DNA of 64,000 nucleotides from an uncultured Bacteroidales bacterium (GCA_902775375.1 CACYLU010000001.1:124001-188000); one strand, 5' to 3'; counted from the stretch's first letter, positions 35,191 to 44,749 are shown. Numbers and translations: made by a program. Notes: generated from the letters alone by a model not told the origin.

Positions 35191-36633
35191 ATGGCAAATC
35201 TAAAATCTTTGGCTAAAGATACTGCTATTTATGGCCTTAGTAGTATTGTAGGCAGGTTTCTGAATTACCTGCTAGTGCCAGTATATACTATTGCACTGCC
35301 TGCTTCAAGTGGAGGTTATGGTGTTGTGACCAATGTTTATGCCTGGGTAGCATTGATGATGGTGATTCTTACTTGTGGCATGGAGACAGGTTTCTTCCGT
35401 TTTGCCAACAATGGCAAGGATGAGCCTATGCGTGTTTATTCCACTACTTTGCTTACTGTTGGAGGATTTTCATTAGTTTTTTTAGTTTTAGGTCTGACAT
35501 TCCTGCGTCCCATAGCTAGTTGGTTGGGATATGCTGATCATCCGTGGTACTTGGGTATGATGATGCTGGTGGTAGCAATGGATGCCTTTCAGGCCATACC
35601 TTTTTCCTTTCTGAGATATAAGAACAAGCCTTTGCGTTTCGCTTCATTGAAGCTGTTGTTCATTTTCTTGAACATCACCCTTAACCTTATTTACTATCTG
35701 GGGATGAAAGGACAGGATGTTGGCAAGGCATTCTTGATTAATCTTATATGTACCTCAGTTATTATGGTTTGCATGTTACCTGAGTTGAGAGGTTTTAAAT
35801 ACGAATTCGACAAGGATCTTAATCGCCGGATGTTGCGTTATTGCTTGCCTCTGCTGATTTTAGGCATCGCAGGCATCCTCAATCAAGTGGCCGATAAGAT
35901 TATTTTCCCATATGTGTATCCAGATAAAGCCCAGGGGATTGTGGAATTAGGTATCTATGGGGCTTGTGTAAAGATTGCCATGATTATGGCCATGCTGACG
36001 CAGGCTTTCCGTTATGCCTATGAACCGTTTGTGTTTGGCAAAAGTCGTGACAAAGACAGCAAAGAAGTATATGCACAGGGTATGAAGTTTTTCATTATTT
36101 TTGCTTTGCTTGCTTACTTGGCTGTGGTCTTTTATCTTGATATTTTGAAATATCTCATCGGCAGAGGCTATTGGGAAGGATTGAAAGTTGTGCCTATTGT
36201 CATGATGGCAGAAGTTTTTATGGGAGTATATTTCAATTTGTCGTTCTGGTATAAACTAATTGATGAAACACACTGGGGAGCTTCGTTCTCAATAATCGGC
36301 TGTATCACCTTGGTGTTTGTCAATATATTTTTCATCCCCAAATATGGCTATATGGCTTGCGCATGGGCTGGATTCTGTGGCTACGGTATAGCAATGTTGC
36401 TCAGCTATTCAATCGGGCAGAAGAAATATCCTATAGATTACGACCTAAAGTCCATAGGTACATATGTTTTGTTGGCAGCTGCTTTGTATGTGGTTGCCGA
36501 GTGCTTAGAAATAGTGAACCTGTGGATTCGTCTATTCTTCCGTACAATTTTGTTATTGATTTTTGTTGCATTCATCATCAAGCGTGATTTGCCACTTAGA
36601 AATATTCCCTTAATCAACCGTTTTATCAAATAA
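35191..36633 (+). CDS. Lipopolysaccharide/oligosaccharide flippase-like membrane protein
   Basis: The 480-residue protein has about 12-14 transmembrane helices and the start LAKDTAIYGLSSIVGRFLNYLLVPVYT, typical of the MOP/Wzx-type polysaccharide exporter superfamily. Such proteins flip lipid-linked sugar precursors across the inner membrane. No glycosyltransferase or other polysaccharide gene is near, so it is probably a conserved stand-alone member rather than part of a capsule locus; which lipid-linked substrate it moves is unknown. It follows ruvB by 20 bp. Confidence 0.88.
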   Translation: MANLKSLAKDTAIYGLSSIVGRFLNYLLVPVYTIALPASSGGYGVVTNVYAWVALMMVILTCGMETGFFRFANNGKDEPMRVYSTTLLTVGGFSLVFLVLGLTFLRPIASWLGYADHPWYLGMMMLVVAMDAFQAIPFSFLRYKNKPLRFASLKLLFIFLNITLNLIYYLGMKGQDVGKAFLINLICTSVIMVCMLPELRGFKYEFDKDLNRRMLRYCLPLLILGIAGILNQVADKIIFPYVYPDKAQGIVELGIYGACVKIAMIMAMLTQAFRYAYEPFVFGKSRDKDSKEVYAQGMKFFIIFALLAYLAVVFYLDILKYLIGRGYWEGLKVVPIVMMAEVFMGVYFNLSFWYKLIDETHWGASFSIIGCITLVFVNIFFIPKYGYMACAWAGFCGYGIAMLLSYSIGQKKYPIDYDLKSIGTYVLLAAALYVVAECLEIVNLWIRLFFRTILLLIFVAFIIKRDLPLRNIPLINRFIK

Positions 36634-36640
36634 TATTATT

Positions 36641-38020
36641 ATGGAGAATAATCAGACCGAAAAGAGTGTATTTGTTTTCAAGTCGTTTATAGAAGAATAC
36701 ATGGACGTGCGTCGTGATAAGGCAGACGAAAGCGAGGCAGTCAAGTCCATACGTGAAGGAGTGGAAATGAAAGGAGCTACCATCTGGATCCTAATTGCTG
36801 CTATCCTTTTGGCTTCTTTGGGTCTTAACGTCAATTCTACGGCAGTGATTATTGGTGCCATGCTAATATCTCCATTGATGGGCCCTATCATGGGTGTAGG
36901 CCTTGCGATTGGTTTGGGCGACTTTGATTTGATGAAACGTTCGTTCAAGAATTATTTGGTAATAACCTTGTTCAGTGTGGTTACTGCCACATTATTTTTC
37001 TTGATCAGTCCCTCTGTTTCTGAAGGACAATCAGAACTACTTGCTCGTACTTCTCCTACTATTTATGACGTTTTCATCGCATTATTTGGTGGTGCTGCAG
37101 GTTTTATAGCTCTTTCTACTACAAAGAAAGGTTCAGTTATTCCTGGTGTAGCTATAGCTACTGCTTTGATGCCGCCTTTATGTACGGCAGGCTTCGGGTT
37201 GGCTACAGGTAACCTGCTTTATTTTCTTGGAGCTTTTTATCTCTACTTTATCAATTCGGTTTTTATTTGTGTCGCTACCTTCCTTGGGACAAGGTTTATG
37301 CGTTTTAGCCGATTAAAATATGTAGATAAAGAGCGCGAAAAGAAAGTGCGTAAATATATTGTGTGGGTAGTAGTATTGACTATGATTCCTGCAGTTTATC
37401 TAACTTATGGTATTTTGAACGATACTATTTATGAAGGTTCTGTAAATCGCTTCGTGAACGAACAGTTGAGTTTTGAGAATGCTCAAGTTGTGGATAAAAA
37501 AGTGGAGAAGCGAGATGGAGCGAAAGAACTTCGTGTGGTGTTGGTCGGCAAAGAGGTTGCCGATAGTACTATTATTATGGCACAACGCCGTATGGCAGAC
37601 TATAACCTTGGGGATACCAAGTTGGTGGTATTGCAAGGTGTTAGTGGCCAGCAAGCTGCTTCGATGGACATTACATCAGTACGTGCTCAGGTGTTGGAGG
37701 ATTTCTATAAAAATGGAGAGGTTAAATTACAACAACAAGCTGTTCTTATTGACTCTATTCAGGGTATATTGAATAGTTATCTTACATATGATGAATTAGC
37801 ACGAACCTTAATGCCAGAGATGAAGGTGCTTTATCCTCAAGTAACTCGTTTTTCTCTTTCCAGATCATTGGAGATGAGTGTCGATTCTGCCCGTGCTGAT
37901 ACAGTTACCTTTGCCATTATCCATCTTAATAAGCGCATGGATGATCGTGAGAAAGCCAAGATGGTGGAATGGATGAAGGCTCGCACTAATTCAAAGGAAC
38001 TTAGATTGCTGTTGGAATAG
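36641..38020 (+). CDS. DUF389 domain-containing membrane protein
   Basis: The 459-residue protein has a hydrophobic DUF389 core at about residues 45-225: IWILIAAILLASLGLNVNSTAVIIGAMLISPLMGPIMGVGLAIGLGD, then VFIALFGGAAGFIALSTTKKGSVIPGVAIATALMPPLCTAGFGLA. The remaining half is a soluble C-terminal region after one more helix near residue 245. The DUF389 family has no settled function; it is thought to be a transporter or channel. It is the last gene of the ruvB transcript. The first 22-nt array unit begins 20 bp after its stop codon. Confidence 0.88.
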   Translation: MENNQTEKSVFVFKSFIEEYMDVRRDKADESEAVKSIREGVEMKGATIWILIAAILLASLGLNVNSTAVIIGAMLISPLMGPIMGVGLAIGLGDFDLMKRSFKNYLVITLFSVVTATLFFLISPSVSEGQSELLARTSPTIYDVFIALFGGAAGFIALSTTKKGSVIPGVAIATALMPPLCTAGFGLATGNLLYFLGAFYLYFINSVFICVATFLGTRFMRFSRLKYVDKEREKKVRKYIVWVVVLTMIPAVYLTYGILNDTIYEGSVNRFVNEQLSFENAQVVDKKVEKRDGAKELRVVLVGKEVADSTIIMAQRRMADYNLGDTKLVVLQGVSGQQAASMDITSVRAQVLEDFYKNGEVKLQQQAVLIDSIQGILNSYLTYDELARTLMPEMKVLYPQVTRFSLSRSLEMSVDSARADTVTFAIIHLNKRMDDREKAKMVEWMKARTNSKELRLLLE

Positions 38021-38040
38021 TTCTTATCTCAATAGCAAAT

Positions 38041-38216
38041 GCTTGCTATCACATAAAGCAAAGCTTACTATCACAGGTCGCAATGCTATCTATCACTCGC
38101 CGTAATATCTTCTATCACCCGTCGCAGTATCTCCTATGGGGTATAGGAGATACTGCGTTCACCCATAGGAAGCTTTCCGACACCCCATAGCAAAGTCTCA
38201 GACCACCAATAGTAAT
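38041..38216. repeat. Eight 22-nt units in one register, halves inverted, with a 15-bp hairpin at the centre
   Basis: Units start every 22 nt from 38041 (38041, 38063, 38085, 38107, 38129, 38151, 38173, 38195). The first four contain CTATCAC followed by CGCAAT, CGTAAT or CGCAGT. The last units read the other way: on the reverse strand they give CTATGGGTGAACGCAGTA and relatives. The switch occurs at a perfect hairpin: CGCAGTATCTCCTAT (38123-38137), a 5-nt loop, and ATAGGAGATACTGCG (38143-38157). There is no T tract, so this is not the terminator; a separate one follows at 38242. Confidence 0.85.
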
Positions 38217-38241
38217 ATCTCCTTTCCTAAGTAGAATAAAA

Positions 38242-38273
38242 TTAGGGTGTGCACTTCAAAATGCACACCCTAA
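38242..38273. terminator. Bidirectional terminator between DUF389 and GH97 genes
   Basis: TTAGGGTGTGCA (38242-38253) pairs perfectly with TGCACACCCTAA (38262-38273) around an 8-nt loop. It lies between convergent genes, with A/T-rich flanks on both sides. Confidence 0.85.
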
Positions 38274-38297
38274 AACTATTTATTTCAATATACTTGT

Positions 38298-40268
38298 TTA
38301 CTGAATCTTAGCAGCAAACCCACCACCAGGAGCAAGGTGTATCTGTAAACGTGAACCTGTTGTCTCGTTTGTCAGTTTGAAATCTGAACCTTTGCGATCA
38401 GCATTCACTCCATCCTTGAAGAGTTGCATTTGCTTGCCGCTAAGAAAAGACAAATCAATAGTGAGATCGCGGGCTTCACGGTTAGTGATGCCTCCCACAT
38501 ACCAGGTATTACCACTACGGCGAGCCGTTACTATATACTCACCAACCTTACCTTCGAGAATACGCGTTTCGTCCCATACGGTAGGTATTTTAGCGATGAA
38601 ATCAGTACATTCTGGTTCTTTCAGGTAATTCGTAGGTGAATCACAAAGCATGTTTAGAGGAGAATCCAGCACCACATACAGGCCTAATTGGTGACAACGA
38701 GTCCCCTGGCTCATTGGTTCAGAGTTTGAAGGATGATAGTTCCTGATGCCACCATTCAGCATAGCACCTTGGGTATAGTCCATAGGACCAGCTGCCTGAC
38801 GGATATAAGGAATAGTCACATCATACTTCAACTGATCAGTTCCAGACTCCCATTTCATTTGTTCCAAACCATGTACCCCTTCAAAGTTTACAACATTAGG
38901 ATAGGTACGGTTAAGCCCTGATGGCTTATAAGTTCCATGGAAGTCTGCTAACATATGGTATTTGGCACAAGTAGCAGCAGCACGATACATAAACTCAGTC
39001 ATCAACTGGTCGTCACGATCCATAAAGTCGATCTTAAAGCCTTTTACACCCATGTCAGAGAAATATTTGCACACATTCTCCATGTCTCGATTGAATGCGT
39101 AATAGCCAGCCCAAAGGATGATGCCCACGCCTTTCTGCTTGCCATAGTCCACTATGCCCTTGAGGTCAATTTCAGGTATAATCTGCAAGAGGTCAGCTTT
39201 GAGGTTTACTGCCCATCCTTCATCTAGGATAACATACTCGATGCCTTTCTGTGATGCAAAGTCGATGTAATATTTATAGGTTTCTGTATTAATGCCTGCA
39301 CGGAAATCTACACCACCAATGTTCCAGTCGTTCCACCAATCCCAAGCTACCTTACCAGGTTTAACCCAACTATAGTCGGCCACTCTTGAGGGTTCACCCA
39401 ATTGATAACTTAATGTACTTGCTGCAATACCTTTATCTTCCTTGGATACTATGGCGATTCGCCAAGGGAAAGTACGAGGACCGTTGATCTTAGCAATAAA
39501 GTTCTCACCTTCACTAACAGGCTCTTGCAGCATGTTATGCCCACCTTGCTTCATTGTTTTTGGATAGGGAGCATTGATACCTTGCATCTTATCAGAGCCT
39601 GTACCTAACAGATAGAGGCCAGGATAGCTTTCAAGGTTAGTCTCTGTGATACAAACTATACCGTCGTCTGTCTTTACCATTACGGGGAGGAATGTCAGAC
39701 GGTCTCTCTTCATATCTTTCACCTTGTATTCGCTATACAGGTTTTCGAACGAAGACCCAAACTGAGCGGTGAAATCGCCTGCTTTGTAATCTTCACGGAC
39801 ATAAGAAGCAATCACATCATCATCATCGTCAAAGTTGAAAGCTGTATTGTCTTTCTGAATGTTGAAAGGAGTCTTACGGGTAGTTGTGAGACGATAAGCT
39901 ATACCGTCATCATAAGCACGGAACTCCACTCCGTAGTCGCCCCTGAAAGTAAGTGTTAGCGCATTGTAGTTATCTTTCAATTCCTTGGCGCGATACATAG
40001 GCGATGGAATCATTTGATTGATGCTCTGAGTCTTTTTCGACTTAAGTCTTGGATTTAGACCCCATACTTCTCCTGTTGTCAAAGTCATACCGATAGGTGA
40101 ATCATCCATTACTTCTTCACCATCTAAAGAAATAGAATAAGTGAGCTGTTGCCCAAGTTCAATTACTGTTGTTACCCTGCCGTTTGGAGAAGCAAGTTTG
40201 AATTCTTTTTGTGCCGATGCTCCATATGCTATGCAGAGCAACATTGCCACTAATGCAAATTTTTTCAT
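38298..40268 (-). CDS. Glycoside hydrolase family 97 (SusB-related)
   Basis: The 656-residue exported enzyme (signal peptide 1-19, ending GASAQ) has the N-terminal beta-sandwich and catalytic barrel of GH97. The family splits into inverting alpha-glucosidases (SusB) and retaining enzymes such as alpha-galactosidases. Here the segment GFKIDFMDRDDQ carries Asp414 at the position of the retaining nucleophile, so a retaining enzyme, alpha-galactosidase-like, is the better inference. Other family features: AWDWWNDWNIGGVDFRAGI and NRTYPNVVNFEGVHGLEQMKW. It lies 12 bp after the GH2 gene and is co-transcribed. No SusC or SusD is present. Confidence 0.9.
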   Translation of the reverse strand: MKKFALVAMLLCIAYGASAQKEFKLASPNGRVTTVIELGQQLTYSISLDGEEVMDDSPIGMTLTTGEVWGLNPRLKSKKTQSINQMIPSPMYRAKELKDNYNALTLTFRGDYGVEFRAYDDGIAYRLTTTRKTPFNIQKDNTAFNFDDDDDVIASYVREDYKAGDFTAQFGSSFENLYSEYKVKDMKRDRLTFLPVMVKTDDGIVCITETNLESYPGLYLLGTGSDKMQGINAPYPKTMKQGGHNMLQEPVSEGENFIAKINGPRTFPWRIAIVSKEDKGIAASTLSYQLGEPSRVADYSWVKPGKVAWDWWNDWNIGGVDFRAGINTETYKYYIDFASQKGIEYVILDEGWAVNLKADLLQIIPEIDLKGIVDYGKQKGVGIILWAGYYAFNRDMENVCKYFSDMGVKGFKIDFMDRDDQLMTEFMYRAAATCAKYHMLADFHGTYKPSGLNRTYPNVVNFEGVHGLEQMKWESGTDQLKYDVTIPYIRQAAGPMDYTQGAMLNGGIRNYHPSNSEPMSQGTRCHQLGLYVVLDSPLNMLCDSPTNYLKEPECTDFIAKIPTVWDETRILEGKVGEYIVTARRSGNTWYVGGITNREARDLTIDLSFLSGKQMQLFKDGVNADRKGSDFKLTNETTGSRLQIHLAPGGGFAAKIQ

Positions 40269-40280
40269 AATATAAGCGAT

Positions 40281-42107
40281 TTATTCGTTATCTAAAGAGT
40301 GACATATGCTAGAGTTCATGCGTCTCAGCTGAGCTTCATCGAGTTTAATGACCTTACGATCATAGGTCATCAAACCGTTCACCTCAATCTCAACATCTGT
40401 AGTTTGCGTATATACAGCTGCTGAGAAGCCTTTGGGAATATAATCCTTCAGCATTTGCGCATATTTCAGATATTCATCCGTCACTTCCTGCTCAGTGTTG
40501 AACTGCACATAACCCCAGTTACGGTCGGGCTCCCAGATGTTCTCCTTAATTACTCGCCCAATACCACCATACTCACCCAGCACATTCACGCGAGAGCCAT
40601 CGTATAGATACATGTCTGGTTGTGGATAGTTATGCAGGTCGAGGATATCGCCTACAGGATAGTGATTACCGCCACTGGCTGGATTTACTAAACGAGAAGG
40701 GTCATGCTGCTTGGTCCATTCCACAATTTCCTTGGTCTTGAACTGCCCCCAAGCCTCGTTGAATGGTACCCAAACAGCAATACAAGGATAGCTATATAAA
40801 GCATCCATTATTTCTTTCCATTCCTTACGGTAGTTAGCCTCACTCTCAGCACTGCGATTCAACTCTGTATCATTAAAATATTCTTTGTTTTGCCAACGTG
40901 GATTCCTGTCACCACTTGGCATATCCTGCCACAACAAGATACCCATCTTGTCACAGTAGGTATACCATCGTGCGGGTTCCACCTTGATGTGCTTGCGAAT
41001 CATATTATAACCAAAATCCTTGGTCTTCTGGATATCATATTTCAGGGCTTCATCAGTAGGAGCAGTATATAAGCCATCTGGCCACCAGCCTTGATCTAAT
41101 GGACCATACATGAAGATAGGTTTGTTGTTGAGCTGTAAACGCATGATACCATTCTTGTCTTTACCAGCAGAGATCTTGCGCATAGCAGCATAGCTATCCA
41201 CTTTGTCCACTACAGTGCCGTTTTTCAGCAAACTAACTTTTACAGTGTAAAGGAATGGAGAGTCAGGCGACCATAACTTAGCATCAGCAGGCATTTGCAC
41301 TTGTACTGGCAAATTATTCACTGATGCACCTTCAGCTACTAGCTTAGAACCATCATAAACGCTCACCTTGGCTTGGTAACCTTTGCTTGTTATACCTTCG
41401 GTCTCAACTTCTACTTGCAACTGATGGTTATCGATATCTGGGGTAGTCCTCAAATTAGCAATATGAGCTTCTGTAACTGGTTCCAACCAAACAGTTTGCC
41501 AGATTCCTGTTACTGGAGTATACCAAATACCACTAGGATTGTTTACTTGTTTACCACGAGGTTGGTAGCTTTTATCGGTAGGATCCCATACACGAACTGT
41601 CAATTGATTGGTTCCGCGTGCATTGAGAGCATCAGTGACGTCTAGATAAAAGGGAACATAGCCTCCTGTATGAGAACCTACACTCATGCCATTTACCCAT
41701 ACGTCTGCTTTCCAGTCAACAGCTCCGAAATGTAGTAATATTCTCTTACCTGCCCAAGTCTTAGGGACATCGAAGGTACGCTGATACCACAATTCTTCAT
41801 TATCATTCACACGTTTGCCAACGCCCGAGAGAGATGACTCAACGGCAAAAGGCACTAGAATTTCACCATCCCAACTTTTAGGAGTAGCTTCTCCCTTTGG
41901 TTTAATAGCATAATTCCACAAACCGTTCAGATTCTTCCAGTCTGGCCTTTCCATAATGGGGCGTGGATATTCTGCCCAAACATTATTTGGTGTTACCTGT
42001 TCTGCCCATGAGGTCTTGATCTTGTCACCTACTGGTTTCCAATTCTGCGCCAGGGTACATACGGATGTCAGCATAAATACAGACAACCACATCATTGTCT
42101 TTTTCAT
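40281..42107 (-). CDS. Glycoside hydrolase family 2 (beta-galactosidase/glucuronidase-like)
   Basis: The 608-residue protein has a signal peptide (residues 1-21), a sugar-binding jelly roll (NNEELWYQRTFDVPKTWAGKRILLHFGAVDWKADVWVNGMSVGSHTGGYVPFYLDVT, with DNEELWYQR typical), an immunoglobulin-like domain and the catalytic barrel. The acid/base residue is Glu451 in VPFNEAWG and the nucleophile is probably Glu512 in VLGEYGG. It is shorter than LacZ and resembles the periplasmic GH2 enzymes of Bacteroidetes; the exact sugar is uncertain. It is transcribed with the GH97 gene, which suggests stepwise removal of two different sugars from one glycan. Confidence 0.9.
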   Translation of the reverse strand: MKKTMMWLSVFMLTSVCTLAQNWKPVGDKIKTSWAEQVTPNNVWAEYPRPIMERPDWKNLNGLWNYAIKPKGEATPKSWDGEILVPFAVESSLSGVGKRVNDNEELWYQRTFDVPKTWAGKRILLHFGAVDWKADVWVNGMSVGSHTGGYVPFYLDVTDALNARGTNQLTVRVWDPTDKSYQPRGKQVNNPSGIWYTPVTGIWQTVWLEPVTEAHIANLRTTPDIDNHQLQVEVETEGITSKGYQAKVSVYDGSKLVAEGASVNNLPVQVQMPADAKLWSPDSPFLYTVKVSLLKNGTVVDKVDSYAAMRKISAGKDKNGIMRLQLNNKPIFMYGPLDQGWWPDGLYTAPTDEALKYDIQKTKDFGYNMIRKHIKVEPARWYTYCDKMGILLWQDMPSGDRNPRWQNKEYFNDTELNRSAESEANYRKEWKEIMDALYSYPCIAVWVPFNEAWGQFKTKEIVEWTKQHDPSRLVNPASGGNHYPVGDILDLHNYPQPDMYLYDGSRVNVLGEYGGIGRVIKENIWEPDRNWGYVQFNTEQEVTDEYLKYAQMLKDYIPKGFSAAVYTQTTDVEIEVNGLMTYDRKVIKLDEAQLRRMNSSICHSLDNE

Positions 42108-42142
42108 TGCAAAATTTTTTTAAGATTAAATTATTATACTCA

Positions 42143-42150
42143 CAAAGATA
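42143..42150 (-). promoter_or_regulatory. Bacteroidetes -7 box (TATCTTTG) for GH2-GH97
   Basis: The minus strand reads TATCTTTG, full match, 35 nt ahead of the GH2 ATG at 42107. Confidence 0.55.
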
Positions 42151-42255
42151 AATAAAACATATTACATATATGCAATTTGGAAGAAAGAAAAATTATTAGC
42201 CTATTAAAAAAACAGAAAGAAGGAGGAAGATGTATTATTATTCAATTATTTTCCG

Positions 42256-42263
42256 TACCTTTG
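42256..42263 (+). promoter_or_regulatory. Bacteroidetes -7 box (TACCTTTG) for the DEAD-box helicase
   Basis: TACCTTTG is a full match, 31 nt ahead of the ATG at 42295. The leader is short, so no long cold-shock-type leader is present. Confidence 0.6.
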
Positions 42264-42294
42264 CACCCCTAAAATAAAGATTAAGAGATTTTTA

Positions 42295-44259
42295 ATGAAG
42301 ACTTTCGAAGAATTAGGCGTATCGGCAGACATTTGCCGCGCCATTTATGAACTAGGGTTCGTTAACCCTATGCCTGTACAAGAGGAAGTAATCCCTTATT
42401 TGCTGAGCGGAGACGCTGATGTCGTGGCGTTGGCACAGACGGGTACAGGTAAGACGGCAGCATTTGGTCTGCCTGTAATACAAAAGCTGGATGTGGATCA
42501 GCGGGTTCCCCAGTCATTGATACTTTGCCCTACCCGTGAGTTGTGCCTGCAAATAGCTGGTGACTTGAAGGATTATTCTAAGTATGTAGAAGGCGTTCAT
42601 GTGTTGCCTGTATATGGTGGTTCGTCTATCGAAAGCCAAATACGTTCTTTAAAGCAGGGAGTACACATTGTGGTAGCTACTCCAGGGCGATTGCTTGATC
42701 TGATGCGTCGAGACAAAGTCTCATTGGCCAATATCAAGAATGTGGTGATGGATGAGGCTGACGAGATGCTCGATATGGGATTTTCAGAGGACCTGAATGC
42801 CATTCTTGATGCTGTGCCTGAAACTCGTAATACGCTGATGTTTTCGGCTACTATGAATAAGGAGATCGAGAAAATAGCCAAGAACTACCTGCATGATGCG
42901 AAAGAAATAACCATTGGACGCAAAAACGAAAGTACGCACAATGTAAACCATATTTATTATTGTGTTCATGCAAAGGATAAATACGAGACTCTGAAACGTA
43001 TCGTGGATTATCATCCAAATATTTATGCCATCATTTTTTGCCGAACTCGTGTAGAAACGCAGGAGATTGCTGACAAGTTGATGCAGGATGGATATGATGC
43101 AGACAGTCTTCATGGTGAGCTTTCACAAGCAGCTCGTGATTTAGTGATGCAGAAATTCCGCTTACGACATTTGCAATTGTTGGTGGCTACCGATGTGGCA
43201 GCTCGCGGACTGGATGTAGATGACTTAACGCATGTTATCAACTATGGTTTGCCTGATGATATTGAGTACTATACTCACCGAAGTGGGCGTACAGGTCGTG
43301 CAGGCAAGACAGGCACATCCATAGCCATCATCAACCTTCGCGAGAAAGGTAAGATGCGAAATATTGAGAAGGTGATTGGCCATGAGTTCCAACCAGGGGA
43401 AATGCCTACTCGTCAGCAGATTTGTAAGAAACAGTTGATGAAGTCAATCGACAACCTAGAGAAAGTGCAGGTAAACGAGGATGAAATCAACGAGTTTATG
43501 CCTGAAGTGTATCGTAAACTCGACTGGCTGAGCAAAGAAGATGTGTTGAAAAGGGTTGTTTCTACCGCATTTAACCGCTTCTTAGATTACTATCGAAATC
43601 GTCCTGAGATTGAAATAGATAATGGCCGTGAGCGCAATAAAGACAAGGAAGGGAAAGCAGGAAAACATAGTCGTAGTCGCATAGCAGAGGAAGGTTTCAG
43701 CCGTTTGTTCATCAATTTGGGTCGTACTGATCGTTTGAACCCTAAGACACTGATGAGCCTTGTTAATGAGCATATTCATGGGAAAGTGGAAATTGGTCGC
43801 ATTGATGTAATGCAGAATTTCTCATTTTTTGAGGTAAGGGAAAATGATGCTGACCGTGTGGTGAGGTTCTTGAATGGCCAGAGCTACAAGAACAGAACCA
43901 TCACCGTTGAATTCTCAAATCCAGGTCAGGATGAGGAAAAACCTAGAAAGACTGAAGTGAAAGGTAGGACTGAAAGGAAATCAGATAAAAGAAGTCGGGA
44001 AAGGAAAGAAGAAAGAGCTTCTCATGATAATCATCGTTCTGCTCGTGATAAGGACAAAGAAGTGATGAAGCAACTTCGCGATATTAAGGCAGCGAAGAAA
44101 GCGGCAAAAAACAAACCTAGTCGTGAAGAACGTGGCTACACAAAGCCTCGTGGCCGCAAAGATGATTGGATGCAGTTTTTCATGCAGGACAATGAATTAA
44201 AAGGTGATGCTCCTGACTTTAACGAAGATGGATGGGCAAAAAAAAGCAAAAAGAAATGA
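42295..44259 (+). CDS. DEAD-box ATP-dependent RNA helicase (DeaD/CsdA type)
   Basis: The 654-residue protein unwinds RNA duplexes, probably in ribosome assembly or RNA decay. Motifs in order: Q motif (FVNPMPVQEEVIPYLL), Walker A AQTGTGKTAAF (about residues 47-57), PTRELCLQIA, ATPGRLLDLM, DEAD (VVMDEADEMLDMGF), SAT (MFSATMN), then the second lobe with ATDVAARGLDVDDL and HRSGRTGRAGKTG. A DbpA-type RNA-binding domain follows (about 460-545, FSRLFINLGRTDRLNPKTLMSLV). The last 100 residues are a Lys/Arg/Glu-rich disordered tail. It is a single-gene unit ended by a strong terminator. Confidence 0.95.
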   Translation: MKTFEELGVSADICRAIYELGFVNPMPVQEEVIPYLLSGDADVVALAQTGTGKTAAFGLPVIQKLDVDQRVPQSLILCPTRELCLQIAGDLKDYSKYVEGVHVLPVYGGSSIESQIRSLKQGVHIVVATPGRLLDLMRRDKVSLANIKNVVMDEADEMLDMGFSEDLNAILDAVPETRNTLMFSATMNKEIEKIAKNYLHDAKEITIGRKNESTHNVNHIYYCVHAKDKYETLKRIVDYHPNIYAIIFCRTRVETQEIADKLMQDGYDADSLHGELSQAARDLVMQKFRLRHLQLLVATDVAARGLDVDDLTHVINYGLPDDIEYYTHRSGRTGRAGKTGTSIAIINLREKGKMRNIEKVIGHEFQPGEMPTRQQICKKQLMKSIDNLEKVQVNEDEINEFMPEVYRKLDWLSKEDVLKRVVSTAFNRFLDYYRNRPEIEIDNGRERNKDKEGKAGKHSRSRIAEEGFSRLFINLGRTDRLNPKTLMSLVNEHIHGKVEIGRIDVMQNFSFFEVRENDADRVVRFLNGQSYKNRTITVEFSNPGQDEEKPRKTEVKGRTERKSDKRSRERKEERASHDNHRSARDKDKEVMKQLRDIKAAKKAAKNKPSREERGYTKPRGRKDDWMQFFMQDNELKGDAPDFNEDGWAKKSKKK

Positions 44260-44265
44260 CATAAG

Positions 44266-44295
44266 TATCCCTGCCGAGTGCAGGGATATTTTTTT
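44266..44295 (+). terminator. Rho-independent terminator after the DEAD-box gene
   Basis: TATCCCTGC (44266-44274) pairs perfectly with GCAGGGATA (44280-44288) over a 5-nt loop, followed by seven T residues. It reaches the stop codon of the convergent yqaA gene. Confidence 0.9.
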
Positions 44296-44746
44296 AAAAT
44301 ACAGATAGCAAAACGCCTATTAAGATAATGTATCTTATTGCTTTGCCTAAGATCATGGCAGTGATAGTGATGGGTAGGTTGCTTCGCATTAATCCAAGAG
44401 CAACAGCAATAGGTCCACCGATGAAAGGCAGAAAAGCAAAGAATGCCATCCAGGCGCCTTTTCCTTGAAGGAATGTTTGTGCCTTTTTTACATGCTTTTC
44501 TTTGATGTGGAAATATTTCTCAATCCACTCCATTTTCCCTAAGCTACCTAACCAATAGCAAGTCATACCTCCCATGGTGTTGCCAATGGTGGCAGCAATG
44601 AGGATGCCGATAGGATTCAATCCTAAAGACAGTAGACCTGTTAGTACTAATTCAGAACTGAATGGTATCAAGCTACCTGCTAAAAAGGCTGTAAGCAACA
44701 TGCCGATATAGCCCCAGTCAGTCATAAGTTGAATAAAGGCATCCAT
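44294..44746 (-). CDS. YqaA-family DedA-like membrane protein
   Basis: The 150-residue protein has four or five hydrophobic segments and the DedA/VTT-type core: LTAFLAGSLIPFSSELVLTGLLSLGLNPIGILIAATIGNTMGGMTCYWLGSLGKMEWIEKYF, then FFAFLPFIGGPIAVALGLMRSNLPI with the conserved re-entrant loop glycine and prolines. DedA-superfamily proteins are linked to membrane lipid recycling. It is the last gene of the cysE operon, 3 bp after the preceding membrane protein gene. Confidence 0.88.
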   Translation of the reverse strand: MDAFIQLMTDWGYIGMLLTAFLAGSLIPFSSELVLTGLLSLGLNPIGILIAATIGNTMGGMTCYWLGSLGKMEWIEKYFHIKEKHVKKAQTFLQGKGAWMAFFAFLPFIGGPIAVALGLMRSNLPITITAMILGKAIRYIILIGVLLSVF

Positions 44747-44749
44747 TTT

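Noticed and set aside
37491..37499. TGTGGATAA, a perfect reverse DnaA box
   Set aside because: It is a single copy inside the DUF389 coding sequence with no companion boxes or AT-rich stretch.
38123..38157. Hairpin at the centre of the 38-kb array as a terminator
   Set aside because: The 15-bp stem has no T tract on either strand, and a proper terminator lies at 38242-38273.
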